A DNA stretch of 64,000 bases from CAVSCR01 sp963726575 (GCA_963726575.1 CAVSCR010000005.1:1018807-1082806), one strand, 5' to 3'. Positions 40,864-49,896 are shown, counted from the first letter of the stretch. Numbers and translations are program-made. The notes: a model not told the origin generated them from the sequence alone.

Positions 40864-42534
40864 TCAGCCGCGGGTGAGCTTGCGGTAGGTCGCCCGGTGC
40901 GGTCGCGCAGCGTCGACTCCGAGTCGTTCGACCTTGTTCGCCTCGTAGCTCTCGAAGTTGCCCTCGAACCAGAACCACTGCGAGTCGCCCTCGTAGGCGA
41001 GGATGTGCGTGGCGACCTTGTCCAGGAAGTAACGGTCGTGGCTGGTGATCACGGCGCAGCCGGGAAACTCCAGCAGCGCGTTCTCCAGACTGGACAACGT
41101 CTCGACGTCGAGGTCGTTCGTGGGCTCGTCGAGCAGCAGCACATTGCCGCCGATCTTCAGCGTCTGCGCCAGGTTGAGCCGGTTCCGCTCTCCGCCGGAG
41201 AGCACCCCGGCCGGCTTCTGCTGGTCGGGTCCCTTGAACCCGAAGGCCGCGACGTACGCCCGGGACGGCACCTCGACGTTGCCGACCTTGATGTAGTCCA
41301 GACCGTCGGACACGACCTCCCACACGTTCTTCTTGCCGTCGATGCCGGAACGCTCCTGGTCGACATACGCGATCTTGACCGTCTCGCCCACACTGATCTT
41401 GCCACCGTCGGGTGACTCGTCACCGACGATCATCTTGAACAGGGTCGTCTTGCCGACGCCGTTGGGTCCGATGATTCCGACGATGCCGTTGCGCGGGAGC
41501 GAGAACGACAGGTCGTCGATCAGCAACCGGTCGCCGAAGCCCTTCTCCAGATGGACCGCCTCGATCACGGTGCCGCCCAGGCGTGGGCCCGGCGGAATCT
41601 GGATCTCCTCGAAGTCGAGCTTGCGAAACTTGTCCGCCTCAGCCGCCATCTCCTCGTAGCGCTGCAACCGGGCCCGGCTCTTGGTCTGGCGCGCCTTGGC
41701 GTTCGAGCGCACCCACTCCAGCTCTTCCTCGAGGCGGCGCTTGCGCTTGGCGTCGCGCTGGCCCTCGACCTTCAGGCGGGACGCCTTGGTCTCCAGGTAG
41801 GTGGAGTAGTTGCCCTCGTACGGATAGGCGCGGCCACGGTCGAGCTCGAGGATCCACTGCGCCACATGGTCGAGGAAGTACCGGTCGTGGGTGACCGCGA
41901 CGATCGTGCCGGGGTACTTCTCGAGGTGCTGCTCCAGCCACTGCACGCTCTCGGCGTCGAGGTGGTTGGTCGGCTCGTCCAGGAGCAGCAGGTCGGGCTG
42001 TTGCAGGAGCAAACGGCACAGCGCCACGCGTCGACGCTCACCGCCGGACAACGTGGTGACGTCGGCGTCGGGCGGTGGACAGCGAAGGGCGTCCATGGCC
42101 TGCTCGAGCTGGGAGTCGAGGTCCCACGCGTTGCGGTGGTCGAGCTGTTCCTGCAGGTTGCCCATCTCGGCCAGCAGCGCGTCGTAGTCGGCCTCGGGGT
42201 CGGCCAGCAGCGCCGACACCTCGTTGAACCGGTCCACCATCGCCAAGGTGTCGGCGACGCCATCCTGCACGTTCTCGAGGACGTTCTTGGTCTCGTCGAG
42301 CTCGGGTTCCTGCAGGAGGATTCCGACGGTGTATCCGGGGGTGAGCTGTGCGTCGCCGTTGGAGGGGTGGTCGAGTCCGGCCATGATCCGCAGGACGCTG
42401 GACTTGCCCGCCCCGTTGGGACCGACGACGCCGATCTTGGCGCCCGGGTAGAACGAGAGCGTGACGTTGTCGAGGATCAGCTTGTCGCCGTGAGCTTTGC
42501 GCGCCTTGTACATGGAATAGATGAACTCGGCCAT
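40864..42534 (-). CDS. ettA: Energy-dependent translational throttle protein EttA (ABC-F)
   Basis: 556-aa soluble tandem ABC ATPase that binds the ribosomal E site and gates entry into elongation according to ATP/ADP level. Both Walker A motifs (GPNGAGKSS, GPNGVGKTT), both LSGGE signatures and both LLLDEPTN Walker B boxes are intact; the inter-domain P-site tRNA-interaction linker (YLETKASRL to RRLEEELEW) and arm are present. TAGGCT ends 7 nt before the ATG with no Shine-Dalgarno, predicting a leaderless mRNA. Confidence 0.96.
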   Translation of the reverse strand: MAEFIYSMYKARKAHGDKLILDNVTLSFYPGAKIGVVGPNGAGKSSVLRIMAGLDHPSNGDAQLTPGYTVGILLQEPELDETKNVLENVQDGVADTLAMVDRFNEVSALLADPEADYDALLAEMGNLQEQLDHRNAWDLDSQLEQAMDALRCPPPDADVTTLSGGERRRVALCRLLLQQPDLLLLDEPTNHLDAESVQWLEQHLEKYPGTIVAVTHDRYFLDHVAQWILELDRGRAYPYEGNYSTYLETKASRLKVEGQRDAKRKRRLEEELEWVRSNAKARQTKSRARLQRYEEMAAEADKFRKLDFEEIQIPPGPRLGGTVIEAVHLEKGFGDRLLIDDLSFSLPRNGIVGIIGPNGVGKTTLFKMIVGDESPDGGKISVGETVKIAYVDQERSGIDGKKNVWEVVSDGLDYIKVGNVEVPSRAYVAAFGFKGPDQQKPAGVLSGGERNRLNLAQTLKIGGNVLLLDEPTNDLDVETLSSLENALLEFPGCAVITSHDRYFLDKVATHILAYEGDSQWFWFEGNFESYEANKVERLGVDAARPHRATYRKLTRG

Positions 42535-42541
42535 GCGCGAG

Positions 42542-42547
42542 AGCCTA
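42542..42547 (-). promoter_or_regulatory. -10 element of a leaderless ettA promoter
   Basis: TAGGCT on the minus strand, 7 nt before the ettA ATG. The same box-to-start spacing recurs at furA, hemerythrin, the prolyl oligopeptidase, the alpha/beta hydrolase, NRDE, GNAT, orn and the NarL-type kinase. Confidence 0.55.
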
Positions 42548-42567
42548 ACGACGCGGCGCAGGCTGCC

Positions 42568-42999
42568 CTAACCGGCGTCTGCGAGATCGGGCTGGTCGGA
42601 CGGGAGCGACTCGGGGCTGACGACCTCGCCCGGCTCTTCGCGGCGCCGCCGCCGAAACGTGGTGGTGCCCCTGGCGATGTCGTGTCCCAACGAGGTGGCC
42701 TCGATCTCGTAGACCGTCTCGGCGTGTCCGTCCCGGTCGAGACTCCGGGAACGGAGTCGTCCCGTGACCACGACGGGGTCGCCCTTGGTGAGCGAGCGCA
42801 AGGCGTTGTCGGCCAGGGTTCGCCAGCAGACGACGGTGATGAACGTGGCGGGCAGGTCGATCCACTCCCCTCGCGCCCTGTCGAAGCGTCGACCCGATGA
42901 GGCGATGCGGAACTTCGCCATCGGAAGTCCCCCGGTGGTGACGAGGCGTCGGACGTCGCTGGCGACGTTCCCGATGGCGGTGACCATGATGTCGTTCAC
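42568..42999 (-). CDS. ssb: Single-stranded DNA-binding protein (SSB)
   Basis: 143 aa OB-fold protein from GTG 42999 with GGAGGT 6 nt upstream. Features: VTAIGNVASDVRRL strand 1, FRIASSGRRFDRARGEW, FITVVCWRTLADNALRSLTKGDPVVVTGRLRSR. The C-terminus is short and lacks the usual Gly-rich tail with DDDxPF, ending DLADAG, so this is more likely a secondary SSB (SsbB-like) than the essential replication SSB. Confidence 0.85.
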   Translation of the reverse strand: MNDIMVTAIGNVASDVRRLVTTGGLPMAKFRIASSGRRFDRARGEWIDLPATFITVVCWRTLADNALRSLTKGDPVVVTGRLRSRSLDRDGHAETVYEIEATSLGHDIARGTTTFRRRRREEPGEVVSPESLPSDQPDLADAG

Positions 43000-43010
43000 G
43001 GCAAGACCTC

Positions 43011-43033
43011 CAGGGTTCGATGAGCGAACCCTG
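43011..43033. repeat. Perfect 9-bp inverted repeat next to the ssb ribosome-binding site
   Basis: CAGGGTTCG and CGAACCCTG enclose a 5-nt loop. The repeat begins immediately upstream of the ssb Shine-Dalgarno (43005-43010), so it is either an RNA hairpin that modulates ribosome access or an operator; GAACNNNN-type halves resemble damage-response boxes only loosely. Confidence 0.55.
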
Positions 43034-43111
43034 CGTTCCCCCAGAGCGCCGCGGCCATACAGGGGCCAGCGCCTGGGGATCGCGATGCCGATGCGTGGGC
43101 CTGGGGACGGC

Positions 43112-44359
43112 ATGATGTCGGGCGTGTTCGACGTGGCAGATGATCCGCGGATCGCAGTGAGGCGTCCCGTGGAGCTCGCGACCGACATCGTCTTGACCGT
43201 CCCCCTCGACGCGCTCGAGACCGATCCCTACCCGACCTATGAGTGGATGAGGCGGGCCTGCCCCATCGCCTACTCACCCGAGGTGGGGCGCGTCCTGGTG
43301 ACCACGTGGGACCTGTGCAACGAGGCCGGCACCAACGACGCGGTGTTCGGCCCGACGCACGTGGTGCACGACACCGTCTACGGCGACCCGAACGTCATGA
43401 GCATGTCGGGCGACGCGCATCGAGATCTGCGCAATGCTGCGAATGCGCCGTTTCGACCGCGGGCCGTGCAGGTGTATCGCGACAGTCGGCTACGGGCCAC
43501 GGCAGCTCGCTACATCGAGGCCGTCCGCGAACGCGGACATGCAGAGGCGACCGGAGAGCTCCTGGAGCCGATCAGCCAGCGAGCCGTCGGCGACATCCTG
43601 GGCTTCACCGACGTCGACGACCACACCCTCGCTCGCTGGTTCCACACCTACGCCGACTACCTCGTCGACGCTGGTCGCAACCCGGTGACCCGCGAGCGCG
43701 TTCGTGACGTCAAGGCCGAGGTGATCGAGTACCTCCAGCGACGCCTTCCTGCGCTTGCCGAGCAACCGGACGGCAGCGCGTTGGCTCACCTGGTCACCGG
43801 TGGCTTGGTGCAGGGCCGGACGCGGTCGGTCGACGACCTGATCGGCACCGTGGGTGTCCTGATCGTCGGCGGGTTCCAGGAACCCGCGCATGCCGTGGCG
43901 AACACGCTCCTGGGGCTGCTCGGACGGCCCGAACAAGCCGCACGGGTCGCCGAAGACCCCGCCAGGTGGTCTCGACCCGCTCTGGAGGAGGGCTTCCGCT
44001 GGATCGCGCCGTTCGGAATGACCGAGAAGCTCACGACCGCCGACGTCAGCCTCGGCGGGTTGCTGTTCCCGGCCGGCACCGAGGTGGCCCTGGTCCTCGG
44101 CTCGGCAAACCGGGACCCTGCGCGGTTCGACCGTCCCGAGGTGTACGAGCTGGACCGCGCCACCCAGGCGAACCAGTCGTTCGGCTACGGCATGCACTTC
44201 TGCATCGGCCACGCCGTCGCGCGAAGTCTGGGGCAAGTGGTCCTGGAGGAGATGTTCACCCGCCTCCCCCATCTGCGTTTCGACCCGGACGAGGAGCCAT
44301 TCGTGCACGGGTGGCAGGTGCGCGCCGCCAAGCGCCTTCCACTGGTCTGGGACGCGTGA
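43112..44359 (+). CDS. Cytochrome P450
   Basis: 415 aa haem monooxygenase. Cys364 in FGYGMHFCIG is the haem thiolate; E293-R296 (EGFR) is the ExxR pair. The I-helix reads VGGFQEPAHA at residues 252-261, where most P450s have AGxxT; the O2-activating Thr is missing and Pro258 is present, so oxygen activation may differ. ATG 43112 is followed by a second ATG at 43115; GGGGACGG precedes. GTGA overlap with a Rieske ferredoxin gene makes that protein the probable electron donor. Substrate unknown. Confidence 0.9.
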   Translation: MMSGVFDVADDPRIAVRRPVELATDIVLTVPLDALETDPYPTYEWMRRACPIAYSPEVGRVLVTTWDLCNEAGTNDAVFGPTHVVHDTVYGDPNVMSMSGDAHRDLRNAANAPFRPRAVQVYRDSRLRATAARYIEAVRERGHAEATGELLEPISQRAVGDILGFTDVDDHTLARWFHTYADYLVDAGRNPVTRERVRDVKAEVIEYLQRRLPALAEQPDGSALAHLVTGGLVQGRTRSVDDLIGTVGVLIVGGFQEPAHAVANTLLGLLGRPEQAARVAEDPARWSRPALEEGFRWIAPFGMTEKLTTADVSLGGLLFPAGTEVALVLGSANRDPARFDRPEVYELDRATQANQSFGYGMHFCIGHAVARSLGQVVLEEMFTRLPHLRFDPDEEPFVHGWQVRAAKRLPLVWDA

Positions 44360-44679
44360 CCACCCCCGACGACCACCTCGTCGACGTCGACACCGGCTCA
44401 CCGGTGGGCACCGTCGTCCAGGTGACCAGGGGCGACACCGCGCGCGTGGCGATCCGACATGCAACCGGCTGGGTCGAGATCGACGACCGCTGCCCGCATG
44501 CGGGTTGTCCGTTCAGCCACAGTGGGGAGGTGGTGGACGAGACCGTGCTCGTCTGCAACTGCCACGGCAGTGAGTTCGACCTGGTCACCGGCGCGCTGCT
44601 GGCCGGACCGGCCACCGAGGGCATCGAGCCACTGCCGCTCGTCGTCCGCGACGGGCGCCTCTGCGTCACCGACGAATGA
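44356..44679 (+). CDS. Rieske-type [2Fe-2S] ferredoxin
   Basis: 107 aa. Ligands C46-P-H48 (RCPHAGC) and C67-N-C-H70 (CNCHGSEFD) form the Rieske site, with C51 and C69 additionally able to form the disulfide seen in Rieske proteins. Soluble, no signal peptide. Translated from a GTG inside the P450 stop codon, so it is a dedicated redox partner of the P450. Its last 14 nt overlap the convergent hydrolase gene. Confidence 0.92.
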   Translation: MTTPDDHLVDVDTGSPVGTVVQVTRGDTARVAIRHATGWVEIDDRCPHAGCPFSHSGEVVDETVLVCNCHGSEFDLVTGALLAGPATEGIEPLPLVVRDGRLCVTDE

Positions 44680-45499
44680 CGCTGCTGGCCTCGGCAACCC
44701 GATCGAGCCACTCCCCGACCAGCGCGGTGAACAGATCCGGCTGCTCGATCTGCAGGTTGTGCCCCGCCCGGTCTGCGACCACGACGGTCGCCCGGGGCAG
44801 CTGGCTCAGCAGCGCCCATTGGTCACGAAAGCCCACGATGTTGTCCTGCCGGCCGAGCAGCACGAGCGACGGGCCGTCGTAGGAGCCGCTGCTCGGCAAG
44901 AGCGGGAACGTACCTGCGTAGGACGACCAGATCCGCTCGATCGCGGCTTCGTCGCCGAGGGGCAGCGCAACAACGACCTCGTCAACAGTCCGTCGAAGCG
45001 TCTCGGGAGTGACCACGACGGCCATGTCCACCAGGTCGGGATCCATGCCTTGCATGTCGGCCTGCATCACGAGCACCTGGCGCGGGGGGACGTCGCGCTG
45101 GTCGTGGGACGGGACCACCATCGGGACGTAGAGCCCCAGACCCCGGACCCGCTGCGGATCCGCCGCCGCCAGGCCGAGGCTGACGTAGCCGCCGAACGAC
45201 CCGCCGGCGACCGCGTAGGGGCCCGGGACGAGCGCCGACACGGCCGCCTGCGTGATGCGGAAGACGTCGTCGGTTGACGTGACCCACTCCGGCGCCTGCG
45301 TCTGTCCCATTCCGGGGAAGTCGAAGTAGATCCGACGCCAGGACGGACGATTCGCGAACGCCGGTTCGAAAGCCGCGAGATTGGATCGGTGGTCGATGGT
45401 GAAGCCGTGCAGCAGCACGAGCGTGTGCTCGGCGTCCTGCGCCGAGGGCCCGCGCTCGACGTAGTGGACGTTGACTCCCAGAGCATCCACGAATGACAT
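44666..45499 (-). CDS. Alpha/beta-hydrolase fold enzyme
   Basis: 277 aa. Oxyanion segment LLHGFTIDHRSN, nucleophile elbow GGSFGG with S101, acid in LGRQDN and His in ADRAGHN complete the triad. Ester, amide or C-C hydrolase of unknown substrate. TAGTTT ends 6 nt before ATG 45499 without a Shine-Dalgarno, indicating a leaderless mRNA. It overlaps the Rieske gene tail to tail by 14 nt. Confidence 0.9.
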   Translation of the reverse strand: MSFVDALGVNVHYVERGPSAQDAEHTLVLLHGFTIDHRSNLAAFEPAFANRPSWRRIYFDFPGMGQTQAPEWVTSTDDVFRITQAAVSALVPGPYAVAGGSFGGYVSLGLAAADPQRVRGLGLYVPMVVPSHDQRDVPPRQVLVMQADMQGMDPDLVDMAVVVTPETLRRTVDEVVVALPLGDEAAIERIWSSYAGTFPLLPSSGSYDGPSLVLLGRQDNIVGFRDQWALLSQLPRATVVVADRAGHNLQIEQPDLFTALVGEWLDRVAEASSVIRR

Positions 45500-45568
45500 C
45501 CGGCGAAACTACGCCCTACACTGGCGCGGCGCATCGACGTAGCCTCCCACCAACCGCTGAAGGCAGCA

Positions 45569-47374
45569 ATGCGGCCAGCCACGAAACATCCAGTGCGGGT
45601 CATCGCCGCCCTGACTGCTGGGGTCTTGCTGCCGCTGAGTCTGGGGGGCGTCGCGGGAGCAGCGAAGGCCACGACTGCACTACGGGCTCCTGCCAGTCGG
45701 ACCTACGTCGTCAACAGCAAAGCGGACACGGTGGACGCTGACGTAGGAACGGCCGCGTGTGCCGACGGACACGGGAAGTGCACCCTGCGTGCGGCGATCA
45801 TGCAGGCGAACTTCCACCCGGGCGCCGACGTCATCAGAATCCCCGCGGGCACGTTCACCCTGACCCGCGAGGGCGACGACGACCAGGACGTGCTCGGCGA
45901 CCTCGACATCACCGACTCGCTCACCCTTCGCGGTGCCGGCGCGACCAAGACGATCATCGACGGCAACGGACGGGTCACACAGGACCGCGTGCTGCAGGTC
46001 TTCGCCACGGCAGCGGACACGTCGATCAGCGGGCTGACGGTCCGGGGCGGCCGACGGTCGGCCACCTTCGACCAGGGCGGCGGCCTGCTGTGGATCGGCA
46101 GCGGCAGCGGCCGCCTCGACCTCGAGCATGTCGTCATCACCCGAAACCGATCGTACGACGACGGGGGCCTGGCGCTCTCCTACGGCGGCGCCGACTCGGT
46201 CGTTCTGGATCACATCGTCGTCGATGACAATCGCGGCTCGTCGGCTGTCGGCGGGCTGGGCGTGAGCCTCGGGACGTTCGGGTCGTTCCTCCTCCGTAAC
46301 AGCAGGATCGTCGCCAACAACGCCTATGAAGGTGGCGGGCTGTACTTCGATGGGCCGACCGGCCCCACCGACTTCACGTCGGCTCGCGTTCAGAACACCG
46401 TGATCGCCATGAACCACGCCAGCCTGTCTGCCGGTCTGGAGAACCACTCCGGCACGGTTGCCAAGCCTGTCGTCATCGTGAACAGCTACCTCCACGCCAA
46501 CACGGCAAGCGCCTACGGCGGGGCCATAGGCAACTACGGCGACCTCGACCTGAGCCGTTCGACCATCGAAGGCAACACTGCCCTGCGCGGCGGCGCTCTC
46601 TACGACTACGAGGGTGGACTCGCCACCTTGACCAACGACACGCTCAGCGCCAACTCAGCGACGGACCGAGGTGGCGCTGTCTACGTCGAGTTCTTCATCC
46701 ACGGCTTGGCCGACGTCGCACTGAGCAACACAACGTTCAATCACAACGCTGCTGCCCTGGGCGGTGGCATCTTCGTCGACCCTGGCGCGCAGGCGTCAGC
46801 GGCGAACACGATCTTCGCCAAGGGGCAGACCGGCGCCAACTGCAGCGCGGCTATCGGCGGCACGACGAACCTCTCCGACGACTCCTCATGCGGCTTTGGC
46901 GTGGGCGATGGGGTCGCAGACCTGAAGCTGGGACCGATCGGTCGGCACGGCGGCACCACCAAGACGCTCGTCCCCAGGCGAGGCAGCCCCGCGGTGAACG
47001 CCGGTACAGCCGGAGGCAGTCCTGCCACCGACCAGCGAGGCGTTTCGCGTCCGATGGGCGTCGGCGTGGACGTCGGGGCGGTCGAGGTCTGTCCGCTGAA
47101 GCCGACCAGGCCGAGGTTGCTCAAGCCGTCGACGACGGCGAAGGGGCCACGCCTCACGCTGGACTGGAACGACGTTCGCTGCACTCAGACGTACACCGTG
47201 GTGCTGCGGACCGGGTCGCCCCGCGGCAAGGTCGCGCAGATGTCGAGTGGTCTCCTCGGATCGAGGCTGCGGACGACGCGCCTGGCTGTCGGCCGCACCT
47301 ACTACTGGCGTGTCACGGCGATCGCAGACCGCGGCAGGGCGACCTCGCGATGGCACCGCGTCTCAGTGACGTGA
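45569..47374 (+). CDS. Exported CSLREA-domain right-handed beta-helix protein
   Basis: 601 aa. Signal peptide (residues about 9-32), CSLREA-like segment (VVNSKADTVDADVG... KCTLRAAIMQAN, residues about 46-80), beta-helix of about 300 residues with GG.. and N-rich rungs (LDLEHVVITRN, VLDHIVVDDN, LLRNSRIVANN), choice-of-anchor Q end (DQRGVSRPMGVGVDVGAVEVC) and a C-terminal fibronectin-III-like domain (LDWNDVRCTQTYTVVLR). Probable polysaccharide-binding/processing or adhesive surface protein. GAAGG precedes ATG 45569. Not adjacent to the other beta-helix gene (18 kb away) and lacks its SdrD part. Confidence 0.85.
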   Translation: MRPATKHPVRVIAALTAGVLLPLSLGGVAGAAKATTALRAPASRTYVVNSKADTVDADVGTAACADGHGKCTLRAAIMQANFHPGADVIRIPAGTFTLTREGDDDQDVLGDLDITDSLTLRGAGATKTIIDGNGRVTQDRVLQVFATAADTSISGLTVRGGRRSATFDQGGGLLWIGSGSGRLDLEHVVITRNRSYDDGGLALSYGGADSVVLDHIVVDDNRGSSAVGGLGVSLGTFGSFLLRNSRIVANNAYEGGGLYFDGPTGPTDFTSARVQNTVIAMNHASLSAGLENHSGTVAKPVVIVNSYLHANTASAYGGAIGNYGDLDLSRSTIEGNTALRGGALYDYEGGLATLTNDTLSANSATDRGGAVYVEFFIHGLADVALSNTTFNHNAAALGGGIFVDPGAQASAANTIFAKGQTGANCSAAIGGTTNLSDDSSCGFGVGDGVADLKLGPIGRHGGTTKTLVPRRGSPAVNAGTAGGSPATDQRGVSRPMGVGVDVGAVEVCPLKPTRPRLLKPSTTAKGPRLTLDWNDVRCTQTYTVVLRTGSPRGKVAQMSSGLLGSRLRTTRLAVGRTYYWRVTAIADRGRATSRWHRVSVT

Positions 47375-47435
47375 TGCCCGCAGGCTCTCTTACACTGATG
47401 CCGCAGCATCAGCCGTCGCTACCATCAAGCGCCCG

Positions 47436-47508
47436 GCGCCCGTAGCTCAGCGGATAGAGCAGCTGCCTTCTAAGCAGTTGGTCGATGGTTCGATTCCATC
47501 CGGGCGCG
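47436..47508 (+). tRNA. tRNA-Arg (anticodon TCT)
   Basis: Cloverleaf is complete: acceptor GCGCCCG/CGGGCGC, D-arm GCTCAGCGGATAGAGC, anticodon arm GCTGC-CTTCTAA-GCAGT with TCT at 34-36, T-loop GGTTCGATTCC. Discriminator G at 47508; no CCA encoded. Confidence 0.96.
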
Positions 47509-47514
47509 CTTCCC

Positions 47515-48111
47515 TCACTCGGGCAGCACGTCCAGACCGAGGACCGTCACCAGCTGGACGGCCTGCTGCCATCCGATCTGAGCCCCTCGCAGCTCGACGT
47601 TGCCCGGATCCAGGCTCGACAGGTCACTGCCGCGCAGGTCGCACCGCGTCAGGTTGGCCCGGTGCCAGGTGGCGCCGGACAGGTCACAACCCCGCATGGT
47701 CGCACCCTCTGCGTTGATGCCGGCGAGGTCGGCCTCCCGCATGCGGGCGTCGATGATCGACGCGCTGGTCAGGTCGGCGCCAGCCAGGCTCACGAACGAC
47801 CAGTCACCGCCGACCACCTTCAGCAGCGGGAACGTACATCGTTCGAACGTGCTGCCGACGAGCTTGCACGCGGTGAACGTTGCGTCGAAGAACGAGCTGC
47901 GGGTGAACGTACAGTTGAGGAACGCCGCATTGGTGTGTGTGGAGACGTTGAACTGAACGTTGCTGAAGCGGCACTCCCCGAACGTGGAACCCTCGTTGGT
48001 CACCTCGGTCATGTCGAGGTCAGAGAAGGTGACGCCCACGTAGCTCTCGCCAGAGACGACGCGTCCGTCCCAGTCCTCGTCGTGCACCTGTTGCGGATCG
48101 GTCATGCTCAC
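47515..48111 (-). CDS. Pentapeptide-repeat protein (MfpA/Qnr-like size)
   Basis: 198 aa built of A(D/N)LxX-type five-residue repeats (ADLTSASIIDARMREADLAG, CDLRGSDLSSLD) and Phe-centred rungs (FLNCTFTRSSFFDATF), giving a right-handed quadrilateral beta-helix, ending GAQIGWQQAVQLVTVLGLDVL as gyrase-protecting pentapeptide proteins do. A role in shielding DNA gyrase is possible but unproven. The GTG at 48111 overlaps the SnoaL-like gene stop (GTGA); ATG 48105 is an alternative. Its end lies 6 nt from tRNA-Arg. Confidence 0.82.
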   Translation of the reverse strand: MSMTDPQQVHDEDWDGRVVSGESYVGVTFSDLDMTEVTNEGSTFGECRFSNVQFNVSTHTNAAFLNCTFTRSSFFDATFTACKLVGSTFERCTFPLLKVVGGDWSFVSLAGADLTSASIIDARMREADLAGINAEGATMRGCDLSGATWHRANLTRCDLRGSDLSSLDPGNVELRGAQIGWQQAVQLVTVLGLDVLPE

Positions 48112-48515
48112 GACACTCCAGGCGCGAGCATGCCGGCGTGGGCAGCCACGATTCGCCACCTGCCGTCGCCCCGCACCCAGGCGCGGGTGTAGCGCATGCG
48201 GGAGTCGAAGGTCTGGCCCTGGTAGGAGCCCGCCAAGCGCGCCGTGAGCACGGTGATTCCGACGCCGTCCACCACCTGGGCGAACACGTCGTCCGGCTGG
48301 AGCGCGTGCAGCTGGATCACGCCGTTGCGATGTCCCTCCAGGTCTGCGGCCTTGTCGCTGCGCGAGCCGTCGGGACCGACGAATGTGAGGGCGGGGTGGA
48401 GCAACTCATCAAGAGCATCGACGTCAGAGGCGAGCTGGGCCTGCTGCAGCCGAGATTCCGCAGCGAGCAGGCCGTCGACGTCGTGGTCAGTAACCATTCC
48501 GACAGCATGGCCCAT
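48108..48515 (-). CDS. SnoaL/NTF2-like (DUF4440) protein
   Basis: 135 aa (129 if ATG 48497 is used). Cone-shaped NTF2 fold pattern: LLAAESRLQQAQLASDVDALDELLHPALTFVGPDG, then VDGVGITVLTARLAGSY and RMRYTRAWVRGDGRWRIVAAHAG. Usually binds small hydrophobic ligands or acts as a ketosteroid-isomerase-like enzyme; no catalytic residues can be assigned. Coupled to the pentapeptide gene. Confidence 0.8.
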   Translation of the reverse strand: MGHAVGMVTDHDVDGLLAAESRLQQAQLASDVDALDELLHPALTFVGPDGSRSDKAADLEGHRNGVIQLHALQPDDVFAQVVDGVGITVLTARLAGSYQGQTFDSRMRYTRAWVRGDGRWRIVAAHAGMLAPGVS

Positions 48516-48550
48516 GTCGCGGCGGCCGGGCGGACGGCAGACTCGCCAGC

Positions 48551-49882
48551 GTGATCGATCGGGTGAGCGCCAACGACCTCATGGAACTGGCCACGGACGT
48601 CGGCCCGGTTCCGACCCAGATCGCCGGCGTGCTGGTGCTCCGCCCAGGACCGGACTTCGACGTCGAGGCGGCAGCGGATCGGGTTGCCGCCCGCCTTGCC
48701 GGGGTCCCTCGGCTGCGCCAGCGGCTCCGACGCGCACCGCTGGGGTGCGGGCGGCCGTACTGGCTCGACGACCCGCGCTTCGAGGCTCGGCGCCATGTCC
48801 GAGTGGTCGACTGCGGGCCTCCAGGCGACGAGACCGCGCTGCTGCAGGTGGCACTGCGGGCCGTCATGCAACGGCTCCCGCCGTCGCGCCCGCTGTGGGC
48901 GGCCACGTTGGTGTCCGGGCTGGCCCACGGTCGGGTGGCTCTCGTGGTGGTGCTGCACCACGTGGTAGCCGACGGCATCGGCGGGCTCGCCGTCCTCGAG
49001 CAGCTGGTCGACTCCGGGGACGGAGCCGGCGCCGATTCTGCATCCGCGTCCAGGGGCAGCCGACCACCGACGTCTGGAGAGCTCGCGGCCGATGCCTGGT
49101 CGCAGCGGTGGCACATGCTGGCATCAAGCCGAGACAGTCTGGGGCGTCTGCGTTCGGGCGTCTCACAGGTAAGACGGACACCGCCGCCGAGCGCCCCGCG
49201 AACGTCGCTGAACCAACCCACGGGTCGACGCCGGGAGGCGACGGTTTGTCGCGTCGACCTCGCCACCGTGATCGTCACGGCCCATGCCTGCGATGCCACT
49301 GTGAACGACGTGGTGCTGGCGGCCACGACCACAGCGCTCAGCCAGGTGCTGGCTGCCCGAGGCGAACGACCGACCCAGCTCGCGGTGTCGGTGCCGGTCT
49401 CCGAACGTGCCGACAACGCGCGCCGGCTCGGCAACCGGATCGGCGTTCTACCGATGTCGCTCCCGACCTCGCGCGCGGGCGCGGACCCGCTGGCGCACTT
49501 GCAGGCAGTCGCCGGCGTCACGCGGGCCCGCAAGGCGGAATCGGTCGGCTCCCCTTCCGCGGTGCTGGTCGAGCCGGCCTTCCGCGGACTGGCAGCACTC
49601 GGTCTGCTCGGTTGGCTGATGGACCACCAGCACATGATCAACACGGTCGTGAGCAACGTCCCTGGGCCGGCGCAACCACTCTCGTTGGCGGGCGCACCGA
49701 TCGAACAGGTGATCCCGATCAGCGGGGTCTACGGGAACGTTGGCGTCGGCTTCACGGCGCTGTCGTACTCCGGCGTGCTCACCATCACGGTGATGGCCGA
49801 CCCCGACGTGGTACCCGATCTGGACGTGCTCACCTCGTTGCTGCAGCAACAACTGGACGGCTTCGCGACCGCAATGAAGTGA
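48551..49882 (+). CDS. WS/DGAT-type wax ester synthase/acyl-CoA:diacylglycerol acyltransferase-like protein
   Basis: 443 aa. The acyl-transfer motif HHVVADG (residues about 137-143), the PLWAATLV helper motif and C-terminal NVPGPAQPLSLAGAPI and GFTALSYSG are characteristic. Makes storage triacylglycerol or wax ester at the membrane surface, or acts as an acyltransferase for other lipids. GTG 48551 start; divergent from the SnoaL-like gene with 35 nt between starts. Confidence 0.88.
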   Translation: MIDRVSANDLMELATDVGPVPTQIAGVLVLRPGPDFDVEAAADRVAARLAGVPRLRQRLRRAPLGCGRPYWLDDPRFEARRHVRVVDCGPPGDETALLQVALRAVMQRLPPSRPLWAATLVSGLAHGRVALVVVLHHVVADGIGGLAVLEQLVDSGDGAGADSASASRGSRPPTSGELAADAWSQRWHMLASSRDSLGRLRSGVSQVRRTPPPSAPRTSLNQPTGRRREATVCRVDLATVIVTAHACDATVNDVVLAATTTALSQVLAARGERPTQLAVSVPVSERADNARRLGNRIGVLPMSLPTSRAGADPLAHLQAVAGVTRARKAESVGSPSAVLVEPAFRGLAALGLLGWLMDHQHMINTVVSNVPGPAQPLSLAGAPIEQVIPISGVYGNVGVGFTALSYSGVLTITVMADPDVVPDLDVLTSLLQQQLDGFATAMK

Positions 49883-49896
49883 TCCAGGAGCGTCGC

